From Gammaproteobacteria bacterium (GTDB lineage Bacteria > Pseudomonadota > Gammaproteobacteria > Steroidobacterales > Steroidobacteraceae), in assembly GCA_005877965.1 (NCBI GenBank), contig VBNP01000162.1, positions 1 through 6,576 of the forward strand: DNA of 6,576 bases, written 5' to 3'. The translations under genes were made by a program, and so were the position numbers. A model generated the notes under the pieces. The model was not told the origin of the DNA and did not search any database. It saw nothing but the letters and a program-made list of their open reading frames with translations. Below, one piece after another: positions 1 through 6,220 of this stretch. Positions within the stretch are counted from its first letter, which is position 1. Every line of letters starts with the position of its first letter.

Positions 1-1
1 C

Positions 2-322
2 GAGTCCGCCCGACACATGAGCGGCCTGCGCGAAGCGATGCAGAACGCTGATCCTGAAACGTTCGGCCGCGCGGTGCACACGCTGCGCGGGATGCTGCGC
101 GGTGTTCGCGCGACGGCAGCCGAGCAGTTGGCGGCGAGTCTGCAATCACTCGATCCACGCCAGCACAAGGAGCAGGCACGTGCGAGCTGCGAGCTGCTCG
201 AACAGGCGGTGAGCTCGTTCAGGGAGCGACTCGTCAACCTGGTCGGGGCAGCGCACTCCCATCGATCGGATGCGGACCCGCCGGCGGCCCGCGAACGCAG
301 CGCGAGCGGTCACGGATCCTGA
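2..322 (+). CDS. C-terminal Hpt (histidine phosphotransfer) domain of a protein cut by the window start
   Basis: The reading frame is open to the first base of the window, so this is the end of a longer gene. An ATG at position 17 exists but lies inside what looks like the first Hpt helix (ESARHMSGLREAM), so it is probably not the real start. The core AVHTLRGMLRGV resembles the Hpt phosphorylation motif AHxLKG. The candidate phospho-acceptor His is encoded at 77-79, and Arg replaces the usual Lys two residues later. Two amphipathic helices follow, then a polar, low-complexity tail of about 25 residues. Hpt domains relay phosphate between receiver domains, and at a C-terminus they usually belong to hybrid sensor kinases. 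The kinase part is not visible, so a smaller Hpt protein is possible. A receiver protein lies two genes downstream and is a plausible partner by proximity only. Confidence 0.65.
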   Translation, partial: ESARHMSGLREAMQNADPETFGRAVHTLRGMLRGVRATAAEQLAASLQSLDPRQHKEQARASCELLEQAVSSFRERLVNLVGAAHSHRSDADPPAARERSASGHGS

Positions 323-461
323 ACGGCGGCCGCCTCAGCGACCGCCGGCCTGCCCACGGACCGCCCGCTCACCCGATGGGTCATAAGAACCATCCGCGGA
401 TGTGGTTTCTGTCGCATCGGGTCTGGTATTCATCGGGGCTGGTTCATGTGGTCGTGTGGCC

Positions 462-827
462 ATGGTGTACCGGATTGCAACCGAACGCGACTATCTGAGG
501 GCGGACCTCTTCAACCGCGAAACCGCCGAGGAAGCCCGGGAGTTCTTTGAGGCGGTCGCGGACTCTGCCACGCGGCATCACCGCTCCCGCATCCTCATCT
601 CGGTGCATTCGTCGAGTCCCATGTTCACGGTGGAGCGGTCCGGATTTCTTGCGCGATTCACGAACGTCGGCGTCGATCCTTCACACAAGATCGCCCTGAT
701 TGCGGACGACCAGGAGCTGGATCACTCGCATGAGTATTTGGTGCTGTTGGGCCGACTGAACGGGATCAACGTGCGCCACTTTCGCGACGATTCATCGGCA
801 CTGGAATGGTTCAGGGGCGCGCAATGA
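462..827 (+). CDS. Small SpoIIAA/STAS-like protein
   Basis: This is a 121-residue soluble protein when read from the ATG at 462. The frame also allows a GTG at 402, adding 20 residues (VSVASGLVFIGAGSCGRVA). That stretch is hydrophobic and unlike the family N-terminus, so the ATG is preferred; neither start has a good ribosome site. The protein alternates strands and helices: an opening YRIATERDYLRADL strand, a helix around EEAREFFEAV, a strand RILISVHSSS, a strand HKIALIADDQ, and a terminal NVRHFRDDSSALEWFR helix. This layout matches SpoIIAA-like/STAS-SEC14 proteins, which are small domains often found near signalling genes and of mostly unknown partner. No catalytic residues are recognised. 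It ends 21 bases before the diguanylate cyclase-like gene on the same strand, suggesting co-transcription. Family placement is by recalled sequence pattern and is moderate. Confidence 0.65.
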   Translation: MVYRIATERDYLRADLFNRETAEEAREFFEAVADSATRHHRSRILISVHSSSPMFTVERSGFLARFTNVGVDPSHKIALIADDQELDHSHEYLVLLGRLNGINVRHFRDDSSALEWFRGAQ

Positions 828-848
828 GACGCGCAACCCCTTCCGCGC

Positions 849-1940
849 ATGGCCAACATCCTGATCTTTGAGGCCAACTCGGCCAGCCGCCGTCTGGTCG
901 CCGCGCTGCTGCGCAACCACGGCAACTGCGTGCGCGACGTCGGTGACGCCGATGAAGCCCTGACGCTCGTGCGGCAGGAGCCGCCCGACCTCATGATCAT
1001 CGACATCGCTACCCCGGACGTCGACGGATGCAAATTCGTCGTGCGGATGCGCTGCGACCCGAGCCTGCCGCAGCCGCGCTTGCTGCTGCGCGCGGTCACG
1101 AGCGTTGAAGTCGAAGCGCGCGCGCTGGCACATGCCTTTGGCGCCGCATTCGTGATCAAGCCGACGAATCCTGAGCTGCTGCTCGCGACCGTCAGTGCCA
1201 CTCTCGGCGCACCGGCGCCGCAGGAGTGGGCTCCGGTGGCGGACCACGAGTCGGTCGACATGCTGGTGCAGGCGATCGCCAGGCTGCTGCGGCGCGTGGC
1301 CGAGCGCAGCGCGCAACTCGAGGTGGCGCGCACGGCGCTCGATCTCGAGATCAAGAAGCGAATCTGGGCCGAGCACGATCTGGTGCACGCCAACCGACAG
1401 CTGCACGATCAGGCCATGCGAGACTCAGTGACCGGCGTGTACAACCGTCTGTTCCTGGAGGAATCGCTGGCGCGCGAGAGAGTGCGCGCGCAGCGCCATG
1501 GCCATGGCTTCGCCGTCATGGTGATCGAAGTCGATCATTTCAAGGAATTCAACGACACGCTTGGACGCACCGCGGGTGATGCGATTCTGCGGTCCATCGG
1601 TCAGTGCGTGCTGTCGCTGTCGCGCGCAGAAGACCTCGTCGCCCGCTACCAGGGCGACGAATTCGCAGTGATGATGGCGAACGCGTCGCGGCAGGTCGTG
1701 TGCGAGCGCGCGGATCTGATTCGCCAGCGAGCGCACAGCCTGGAGATCGGGCTCGACGAACGTCAACTCGGACCGATCACCCTGTCGGTGGGAATTGCAA
1801 TCTTTCCTGAGGACGGCGCCACCACCGAGGCGGTTCTGCAGGCCGCCGACCAGGCGTTGGTCAGCTCCAAGCAGGGCTGGCGCAATGCCGTCACGATGGG
1901 AGAGGCGATCAGCTCGGGAACCCTGCCGCGCGGCCGGTGA
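849..1940 (+). CDS. Response regulator with degenerate receiver and GGDEF (QGDEF) domain
   Basis: The product is 363 residues. Residues 1-120 form a receiver domain: the phospho-acceptor Asp52 (in LMIIDIATPDVDG) and Lys104 (VIKP) are present. However, the acidic pair is reduced to Glu8-Ala9, and the usual Thr/Ser is replaced by Arg81. Residues about 135-190 form a long charged helix, probably a coiled-coil signalling linker. Residues about 190-350 are a GGDEF domain with D192-SVTGVYNR at its start, EVDHFKEFND at 227-236, GD at 243-244, and SVGIAIFP at 313-320. The signature is Q268-GDEF instead of GGDEF, and the first metal-site Asp is Glu227. The inhibitory I-site R259-AED262 sits exactly five residues before the signature, as in feedback-inhibited enzymes. 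Such proteins make c-di-GMP from two GTP in the cytoplasm; activity here is uncertain because of the substitutions. No strong ribosome site precedes the ATG. Confidence 0.9.
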   Translation: MANILIFEANSASRRLVAALLRNHGNCVRDVGDADEALTLVRQEPPDLMIIDIATPDVDGCKFVVRMRCDPSLPQPRLLLRAVTSVEVEARALAHAFGAAFVIKPTNPELLLATVSATLGAPAPQEWAPVADHESVDMLVQAIARLLRRVAERSAQLEVARTALDLEIKKRIWAEHDLVHANRQLHDQAMRDSVTGVYNRLFLEESLARERVRAQRHGHGFAVMVIEVDHFKEFNDTLGRTAGDAILRSIGQCVLSLSRAEDLVARYQGDEFAVMMANASRQVVCERADLIRQRAHSLEIGLDERQLGPITLSVGIAIFPEDGATTEAVLQAADQALVSSKQGWRNAVTMGEAISSGTLPRGR

Positions 1941-1968
1941 TTCGCACGGGAGCAGGGGGGTGCGCGGC

Positions 1969-2445
1969 TTACCGTCCCTTCTGATAGGTCCCGACAAGCT
2001 GCGCTTCCGCAAGCACGTGCCCTTTCAGAGCATTCAGAAGTTGGGCTTTCGTCGGACGCTCGATACCGGACAATACCGTGTCGACTGCATAGAGCTTGTG
2101 AAAATATCGATGTCTGCCGATCGGTGGGCAGGGACCTCCATAGCCGGTACGTTTCCAGTCATTGAGCCCCTGCGCCGCTCCCGCGGGCATGCCACGCTCT
2201 GCCGCGCCTTCCGGCAGACTCTCTGCATTCCCCGGTATGTTCTGGATGACCCAGTGCACCCATGTCATCTTCGGTGCGCGCGGATCCGGTGCATCGGGGT
2301 CATCGACGATGAGCGCGAAAGTCTTTGTGCCTTGCGGGGCCGCTGACCAATTCAGCGGAGGTGAAATATCGGCACCCTCACAAGTGTATTGTTTCGGGAT
2401 TGCACCGTTGTCGGCAAACGCAGGCGACGTCAGGACAAGCGCCAT
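1969..2445 (-). CDS. PEBP family protein, YbhB/YbcL type
   Basis: The product is 158 residues, about the usual length for bacterial YbhB-type phosphatidylethanolamine-binding (Raf kinase inhibitor-like) proteins. The family blocks appear in order: LTSPAFADNGAIP (5-17), CEGADISPPLNW (22-33), DDPDAP (48-53), TWVHWVIQNIP (61-71), and GYGGPCPPIGRHRY (101-114) lining the anion/ligand pocket. The N-terminal SPAFAD looks like a signal-peptidase site, but it is the conserved start of the family, and the upstream frame has no start codon giving a leader. The protein is therefore predicted to be cytoplasmic. A GGAG lies nine bases before the ATG and supports this start. The gene converges on the GGDEF gene (28-base gap) and diverges from the small gene at 2540. 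The physiological ligand of bacterial members is not settled, so no specific role is assigned. Confidence 0.9.
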   Translation of the reverse strand: MALVLTSPAFADNGAIPKQYTCEGADISPPLNWSAAPQGTKTFALIVDDPDAPDPRAPKMTWVHWVIQNIPGNAESLPEGAAERGMPAGAAQGLNDWKRTGYGGPCPPIGRHRYFHKLYAVDTVLSGIERPTKAQLLNALKGHVLAEAQLVGTYQKGR

Positions 2446-2454
2446 GGCCAGAAT

Positions 2455-2458
2455 CTCC
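2455..2458 (-). promoter_or_regulatory. Ribosome binding site of the PEBP gene
   Basis: GGAG on the minus strand lies nine bases upstream of the ATG at 2445. It fixes the start at that ATG and argues against a longer protein with a signal peptide. Confidence 0.55.
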
Positions 2459-2527
2459 GCGCCACAGAGACCGAGCGGCTGCCAGGATGCTATCCTTTGC
2501 TCAGGGAACCCACAATAAAGTCATCGC

Positions 2528-2533
2528 AGGAGG
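2528..2533 (+). promoter_or_regulatory. Strong Shine-Dalgarno site of the 55-residue gene
   Basis: A perfect AGGAGG lies six bases before the ATG at 2540. It is the best ribosome site in the window and the main evidence that the short reading frame is translated. Confidence 0.8.
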
Positions 2534-2539
2534 ACGGCC

Positions 2540-2707
2540 ATGTGCTATGAGGAGCGATTCTTCTTGCAGCGGGCAACGCCGAAGGTCGAGAAGCGCGAAG
2601 AGCCCAAGTCTGTGATCGAGCGTCTGCGGCCGGGCGCGCCATCCGATCGCCCGAACCCCGAGACGGACAAGCCGAAGGAAGTCGAGCCCGAGCTGGAAAC
2701 CGTCTGA
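2540..2707 (+). CDS. Small charged protein of 55 residues, function unknown
   Basis: The frame runs from ATG (MCYEERFFLQ...) to TGA and encodes 55 residues. It has a perfect AGGAGG six bases upstream and a rho-independent terminator beginning 15 bases after the stop, so it looks like a complete single-gene unit. The N-terminus MCYEERFF is followed by a strongly charged, Lys/Glu/Pro-rich stretch (KVEKREEPK, then DKPKEVEPELE near the end). There is no membrane segment and no metal-binding Cys pair; Cys2 is the only cysteine. The composition suggests an extended or disordered protein. It resembles short 'MCYE...' hypothetical proteins I recall from other proteobacteria, but that is recollection and no function is known to me. 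It is divergent from the PEBP gene, with a 94-base shared upstream region. Confidence 0.8.
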   Translation: MCYEERFFLQRATPKVEKREEPKSVIERLRPGAPSDRPNPETDKPKEVEPELETV

Positions 2708-2721
2708 GCGGTTGAAGGCCG

Positions 2722-2755
2722 AAAGCCCTGGGCAGCCGCTGCTGCCCGGGCTTTT
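2722..2755 (+). terminator. Rho-independent terminator after the 55-residue gene
   Basis: The left arm (2722-2736) and right arm (2741-2754) form a 14-pair stem rich in G-C, with one bulged T (2729) and a four-base CGCT loop. The right arm ends in TTTT at 2752-2755, within a pyrimidine-rich run. Stem strength and position directly after the small gene make this the clearest terminator in the window. Confidence 0.85.
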
Positions 2756-2783
2756 CGCTTGCGCTGCATCAACCCACTGAGCA

Positions 2784-3131
2784 ATGGCAGAACAGACAGC
2801 ATCCGCGACCTGGGAGGAGTTCGAGCGGGTCGGGCTGCGAGCTGGAACCATCCGCAAGGTGGAGCGGTTTCCCGAGGCTCGCAACCCCGCCTACAAGGTG
2901 TGGGTTGATTTCGGGCCTTTTGGCATCAGACAGTCGAGCGCGCAGATCACCGTGCTCTACAGCCCGGAAGAGCTCATCGGGCGGCAGGTCATCTGCGCCA
3001 CCGGACTCGGGTCGAAACGTGTTGCCGGATTCAAGTCCGAGATCCTGATCACCGGATTTGCGCGCGCGGATGGCGCCATTGTGCTGTCGAGGCCTGACCG
3101 CACAGTGCCCGATGGCAGCGCGCTGTGCTGA
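2784..3131 (+). CDS. csaA: CsaA-like tRNA-binding domain protein
   Basis: The product is 115 residues, the size of stand-alone CsaA proteins (about 110 residues), and it is one OB-fold tRNA-binding domain of the type also found in methionyl- and phenylalanyl-tRNA synthetases. Family blocks are LRAGTIRKVERFPEARNPAYK (18-38), IRQSSAQIT (48-56), KRVAGFKSEILI (78-89) and PDRTVPDGS (104-112). CsaA proteins are dimers that bind tRNA and have been linked to chaperone activity in export; which role holds here is not visible. The ATG has only a weak ribosome site. It begins 28 bases after a strong terminator, which leaves little room for a separate promoter. The gene converges with the MFS gene, 18 bases apart. 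Confidence 0.9.
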   Translation: MAEQTASATWEEFERVGLRAGTIRKVERFPEARNPAYKVWVDFGPFGIRQSSAQITVLYSPEELIGRQVICATGLGSKRVAGFKSEILITGFARADGAIVLSRPDRTVPDGSALC

Positions 3132-3133
3132 CG

Positions 3134-3154
3134 GGTGCAGGGTCGGACCCTACC
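3134..3154. repeat. Inverted repeat between convergent csaA-like and MFS genes
   Basis: AGGGTC (3139-3144) and GACCCT (3146-3151) are perfect inverted arms around a single G. GGT (3134-3136) and ACC (3152-3154) extend the pairing past a two-base bulge. The element lies in the 18-base gap between the two stop codons and covers the MFS stop. Without a T-run it is not a classic terminator, though it could help end transcription from both sides. Confidence 0.3.
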
Positions 3155-4313
3155 ATCTGGCACTGATGACGACCGCCGCGGCGAGCAGCACAAAAATCGC
3201 GGCAACCGTAATGGGAAGACCGATCGGCCCCCACAGCTGCATGGCGCCGCCGGCCAACGGAGTGCCGACCAGGCCCCCCAGACCCCACATAGCGGCGAAC
3301 GCGGCGTTTCCGGTTGCCAGAGCCGATCCCTTGAAGCGCTCGCCCAGACGCACGAGGCTCAACGTGTAGATCGCAAAGTACGCGCCACCCCAAAGGAAGA
3401 CCAGCAGCCATAAATAGAGTGGCGCGCGCACGGCAATGGGCAGGAGCGCGGCGGTCACTGCGGTCCAGACAGCACAGGTGAGGTACAGGGCTCGTCCGGG
3501 CATGTGGTCCGCCAGCCAACCGACGGGTAGCTGGAATCCAATGGTGCCGGCGATCATGACGACGAGTGTGAAGTTGCTGGCATTCACGTCAAGTCCGTGA
3601 CGCAGGGTGAAAATCGGCAGCATCGACATCGCCACCTGATCGGCCAGCGCCGCCGCCGCTATTCCGGCCAACAGGATTGGCGCTGTCGACACGAAGGCCA
3701 GGGTCGACACGCCAGGGTCGCCTTCGACAGCGCTTCGCGGTAACTCACCGCGGACGCCGAGGAGAGGTACCAATGACAGCAGTCCGCAGGCGGCGCCGGC
3801 CAGGAACGGCGCCCACCCCCGGGTGCCCACCAGCAGTAGCAGTGCCGGCCCGACGGCGAATCCCACCGATTGGAGCATCGAGTAAAAGCCGAGGACCCGG
3901 CCGCGCGCGTGCTCGGTTGCAAGTTCGATTATCCACGTGTCGCTGACGACAAACAAACAGGCGAGCCAGAAGCCGAGCAGCAGGCGCAGAGGCATCCACG
4001 CCCAGGGATTGGAGATCGCGCCGATCAGCATGAGACCGACGACAGCGCCCGAAATGCTGATTGCAGCCAGGGCCCGTGCGCCGATTTGCTGCATGAGTGG
4101 GGCTGCGAACGGAGCCGCGAGGATCATACCGAGCGGCATCATCGCCGTGTTCAGGCCGATGAAGGCCTCCGCCGCTCCGCGGCGGTCAAGAACCACGGCC
4201 AGCAGTGGATAACTCAATCCCTGCATCGCGGTGAAAAGCGTGGCGATGGCAGCAACCGCCGCGATCGGGCGCCACTGGATTGGTGCGCGAGCGATCCCCA
4301 ACGATGTGTTCAA
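3150..4313 (-). CDS. MFS transporter, YcaD-like, with TTG start
   Basis: The product is 387 residues with about twelve hydrophobic helices in two halves, split by a hydrophilic loop at roughly 186-210 (VRGELPRSAVEGDPG). This is the layout of a major facilitator superfamily inner-membrane transporter. The segment RLLLGFWLACLFVVSDTW, followed by RGRVLGFYSM (137-146), resembles YcaD-type members. The short polar loop around APLMQQIGAR (71-80) is in the position of the MFS loop 2-3 motif. The start is a TTG at 4313. An in-frame stop lies three codons upstream, so no longer form exists, and the only alternative nearby is another TTG four codons in. The TTG overlaps the stop of the hpnL-like gene (TTGA), indicating translational coupling. 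The substrate cannot be told from sequence; context suggests a lipid-pathway role, which is only inference. Confidence 0.88.
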   Translation of the reverse strand: MNTSLGIARAPIQWRPIAAVAAIATLFTAMQGLSYPLLAVVLDRRGAAEAFIGLNTAMMPLGMILAAPFAAPLMQQIGARALAAISISGAVVGLMLIGAISNPWAWMPLRLLLGFWLACLFVVSDTWIIELATEHARGRVLGFYSMLQSVGFAVGPALLLLVGTRGWAPFLAGAACGLLSLVPLLGVRGELPRSAVEGDPGVSTLAFVSTAPILLAGIAAAALADQVAMSMLPIFTLRHGLDVNASNFTLVVMIAGTIGFQLPVGWLADHMPGRALYLTCAVWTAVTAALLPIAVRAPLYLWLLVFLWGGAYFAIYTLSLVRLGERFKGSALATGNAAFAAMWGLGGLVGTPLAGGAMQLWGPIGLPITVAAIFVLLAAAVVISARW

Positions 4314-5302
4314 TCCGAGTCACTGACTGCGCCGGGTCTTGCTGCGAGCGCGCGCCGGCCTTCCACAGCCTGCCAGATCAGCAATATCGGCACTCCGACC
4401 GCGATGTCGCGCGCCCTTTTCAACAGCGACACGGCAAGCCCGAATTCCGCCCCGACTCCGAACAGCGGCGCGAGAACCGTGTAAGCGGCTTCCTGGACCC
4501 CCAGGGCATTGGGAATGAAAGCGGCGGCGCTGCGTGTCGCGTAGACGAAACTTTCGATCGCCAGCACCGCCGCGAAGTCGACCTGCGCCCCGATCAGGCG
4601 AAAGGCGATCCATGTCCCGATGGCGCTTGCGATCCATCCGGCAAGATGCAGCGCCGCGGAAAGGCCGACGCGTGCCGGGGCACGATAGATCGCATCGAGC
4701 CTGGCGGCCACCGCCGCGGTGGGCGCGACAGCGCCAGGCAGGAGACGCGCCACGAGCTTTCCGGTAAACCTGTGGCCGTAGCGCTGCAAAGCTAGAAACA
4801 GCCCGCCGGCAAGCGCGGCAAGCACCAGGCCGATCACGAAGACCGTCGTCAGCGACATCGCCACAGAGGTTCGCGGGGCGCGTGCACTCAAGAGCAGGAC
4901 GCCGAGCGCGATATAGGCGATCTGCGCCATCATCTCGGTGGTGACATCGACGATCATCGAGGCAAAGGCGAGAGGCGTGGCAACCCCGTGCAGGATCGCG
5001 GCACGCGCGCCCAGCACGATTCCGCCGAGCTGGGAAAACGGCAGCACCTCCGCGGCCGCATCCCGAACCATCCGCGCCCAGACGAACACCCACAGTCCCG
5101 TCGCAGACGAGTCGGGCGCCAGGACGTACCAGGCGGCTCCGAGGATGAGGAACAGCCCCAGCGCATAGAGGCACAGGATCGCAAAACCGCTCCATCCGAC
5201 CGTGACGGCAGCCGAGAGTACGGCACCCAGGCCGATATACGTGACCAGGTAGAGGGCGAGAGCGAGTCCCAGGGCGGCGATGATGAGGATGCGCAGTTTC
5301 AT
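4310..5302 (-). CDS. hpnL: HpnL-like / UPF0104 (LPG synthase transmembrane-type) membrane protein
   Basis: The product is 330 residues and very hydrophobic, with probable membrane helices near 5-23, 36-62, 112-138, 151-172, 215-237, 272-292 and 297-311. Conserved blocks LPFSQLGGIVLGARAA (87-102) and ATRSAAAFIPNALGVQEAAY (255-274) are those of the flippase-like membrane domain shared by UPF0104 proteins, the N-terminal part of MprF, and HpnL. The ending SLLKRARDIAVGVPILLIWQ resembles HpnL. HpnL proteins accompany hopanoid genes and have been linked to hopanoid modification or transport in the inner membrane. The hpnK-type gene two genes upstream favours HpnL over a generic UPF0104 protein. It starts with ATG 33 bases after the ferritin-like gene, without a strong ribosome site, and its stop overlaps the start of the MFS gene. 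Confidence 0.75.
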   Translation of the reverse strand: MKLRILIIAALGLALALYLVTYIGLGAVLSAAVTVGWSGFAILCLYALGLFLILGAAWYVLAPDSSATGLWVFVWARMVRDAAAEVLPFSQLGGIVLGARAAILHGVATPLAFASMIVDVTTEMMAQIAYIALGVLLLSARAPRTSVAMSLTTVFVIGLVLAALAGGLFLALQRYGHRFTGKLVARLLPGAVAPTAAVAARLDAIYRAPARVGLSAALHLAGWIASAIGTWIAFRLIGAQVDFAAVLAIESFVYATRSAAAFIPNALGVQEAAYTVLAPLFGVGAEFGLAVSLLKRARDIAVGVPILLIWQAVEGRRALAARPGAVSDSD

Positions 5303-5335
5303 GCGACGGATGCGATATGCGCGCGACGCTGTGGC

Positions 5336-6220
5336 CTAGGTTCGCATGAAACGGCGCACCAATCGTGCCACAGCCGGAACGGCGAAGGGTCGCAGCAAGC
5401 GGCGGTCGTAGGGGCTCATGCGCCGGCTGTTTTCGGCCAGGCAGATGTCGATCAGCTCGCCGACGTCGATGTCATCGCCGAGCGACTTCGCCCCGGTCAT
5501 GGTGAAATTGTTGTCCTGTGTGCCGCCTCCCACATCGCGGGCGATGCCGATGCGTTCCCAGATGAGAAAGAGCCACACGGCCAGCACCTTCAGCTCGAAG
5601 AACGGCCGGCGCCACAGCGGCATGGTGCGCCGATGCCAGGCGGCCCAGTTGACGAAGAAAAGGATGTGACGGGCTTCCTCCTGGATGACGGGCTCGAACG
5701 TGTCGACGAGCGCGCGCGGAAAGAATCCGGAGCGCTTGGCGGATTCGAACAGGCCGAAGGCGAAGAAGCTGTCGATGCACTCGCTGTAGCCGGTCACCAT
5801 GAAGGCCCATTCCGGGTCGCCCTGGACGACGTATTGCGGCTCGGGCGCAATAGCGATGCCGTAGGCCGCGACCAGATTGGAGAGCACGTGTTTGTGGCGG
5901 CCCTCCTCGAAGGCGTTGAGCTCGATCGCTTTGCGCAACAGGGGATCGGAGGTGACCACGGCATAGGAGGCGACATTGAGCCGGGCCCGTCCCTCGGTCT
6001 GCACGGCGATGTCCCAGATGGGCAGGCTCACGAGGCGCGCGCGGGCCTGCGCATCGAGCTCGGGCCAGTCGATCACCGCCGGCTTGTAGGGATTGAAGGT
6101 GTCCAGCAGCGTCCGGCAGAAGAGGGTCTTGTGCGCGTCGCTGCCGAAGCGAATGGGCCCCTCGGGGAAGGCCTCCCGCGCACCGGCGGAATCGGAGATC
6201 GCCGAGACGGGCGGATTCAC
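5336..6220 (-). CDS. Ferritin-like di-iron protein between hpnK and hpnL; candidate oxygenase
   Basis: Read from the GTG at 6220 the product is 294 residues. A longer frame from an ATG at 6322 would overlap hpnK by 106 bases with a basic, unstructured-looking extension. The GTG overlaps the hpnK stop (GTGA) and has GGAG nine bases upstream, so it is preferred. The protein carries a full ferritin-like ligand set: Glu76, then Glu105-Glu106-Gly-Arg-His109, then Glu147, then Glu181-Glu182-Ala-Arg-His185. Both halves fit E-X28-33-EExxH, close to the EX28-37DEX2H pattern of carboxylate-bridged di-iron N-oxygenases such as AurF. It is much longer than storage ferritins, which suggests an enzyme. A hydrophobic stretch at 208-222 (with LKVLAVWLFLIW) may associate with the membrane. 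Substrate is unknown; position in a hopanoid gene run suggests lipid tailoring. Di-iron binding is a strong prediction; the reaction is not. Confidence 0.85.
   Translation of the reverse strand: MNPPVSAISDSAGAREAFPEGPIRFGSDAHKTLFCRTLLDTFNPYKPAVIDWPELDAQARARLVSLPIWDIAVQTEGRARLNVASYAVVTSDPLLRKAIELNAFEEGRHKHVLSNLVAAYGIAIAPEPQYVVQGDPEWAFMVTGYSECIDSFFAFGLFESAKRSGFFPRALVDTFEPVIQEEARHILFFVNWAAWHRRTMPLWRRPFFELKVLAVWLFLIWERIGIARDVGGGTQDNNFTMTGAKSLGDDIDVGELIDICLAENSRRMSPYDRRLLRPFAVPAVARLVRRFMRT

Noticed and set aside
324..347. CGGCGG ... CCGCCG inverted repeat just after the Hpt stop
   Set aside because: Only six pairs around a 12-base loop, no T-run, and such repeats are common by chance at this GC content.
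403..432. Promoter-like pair TGGTTT ... TGG-TATTCA with 18-base spacing before the ATG at 462
   Set aside because: The extended -10 TGn is present, but only three of six -10 and two of six -35 bases match consensus; too weak to annotate, though it would fit the ATG at 462.
722..1406. Two long minus-strand frames opposite the receiver part of the GGDEF gene
   Set aside because: Low-complexity Ser/Arg/Ala-rich translations with no motif; the + strand protein has clear receiver features across the same bases.
2413..2445. Signal peptide ending SPAFA-D in the PEBP protein
   Set aside because: SPAFADNGAIP is the conserved family start, there is no basic n-region, and no start codon upstream would supply one.
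2497..2521. TTGCTC and TAAAGT as a promoter for the 55-residue gene
   Set aside because: The spacing is only 13 bases and both boxes match poorly; a promoter must lie in this 94-base gap but I cannot place it.
3685..3711. Direct repeat of GTCGACACG 18 bases apart
   Set aside because: It lies in frame within the MFS interdomain loop region and encodes two VST tripeptides; probably chance or a minor loop duplication.
3870..4484. 204-codon + strand frame across the MFS/hpnL junction
   Set aside because: It runs antisense to two membrane-protein genes with good hydropathy and has no recognisable motif or ribosome site.
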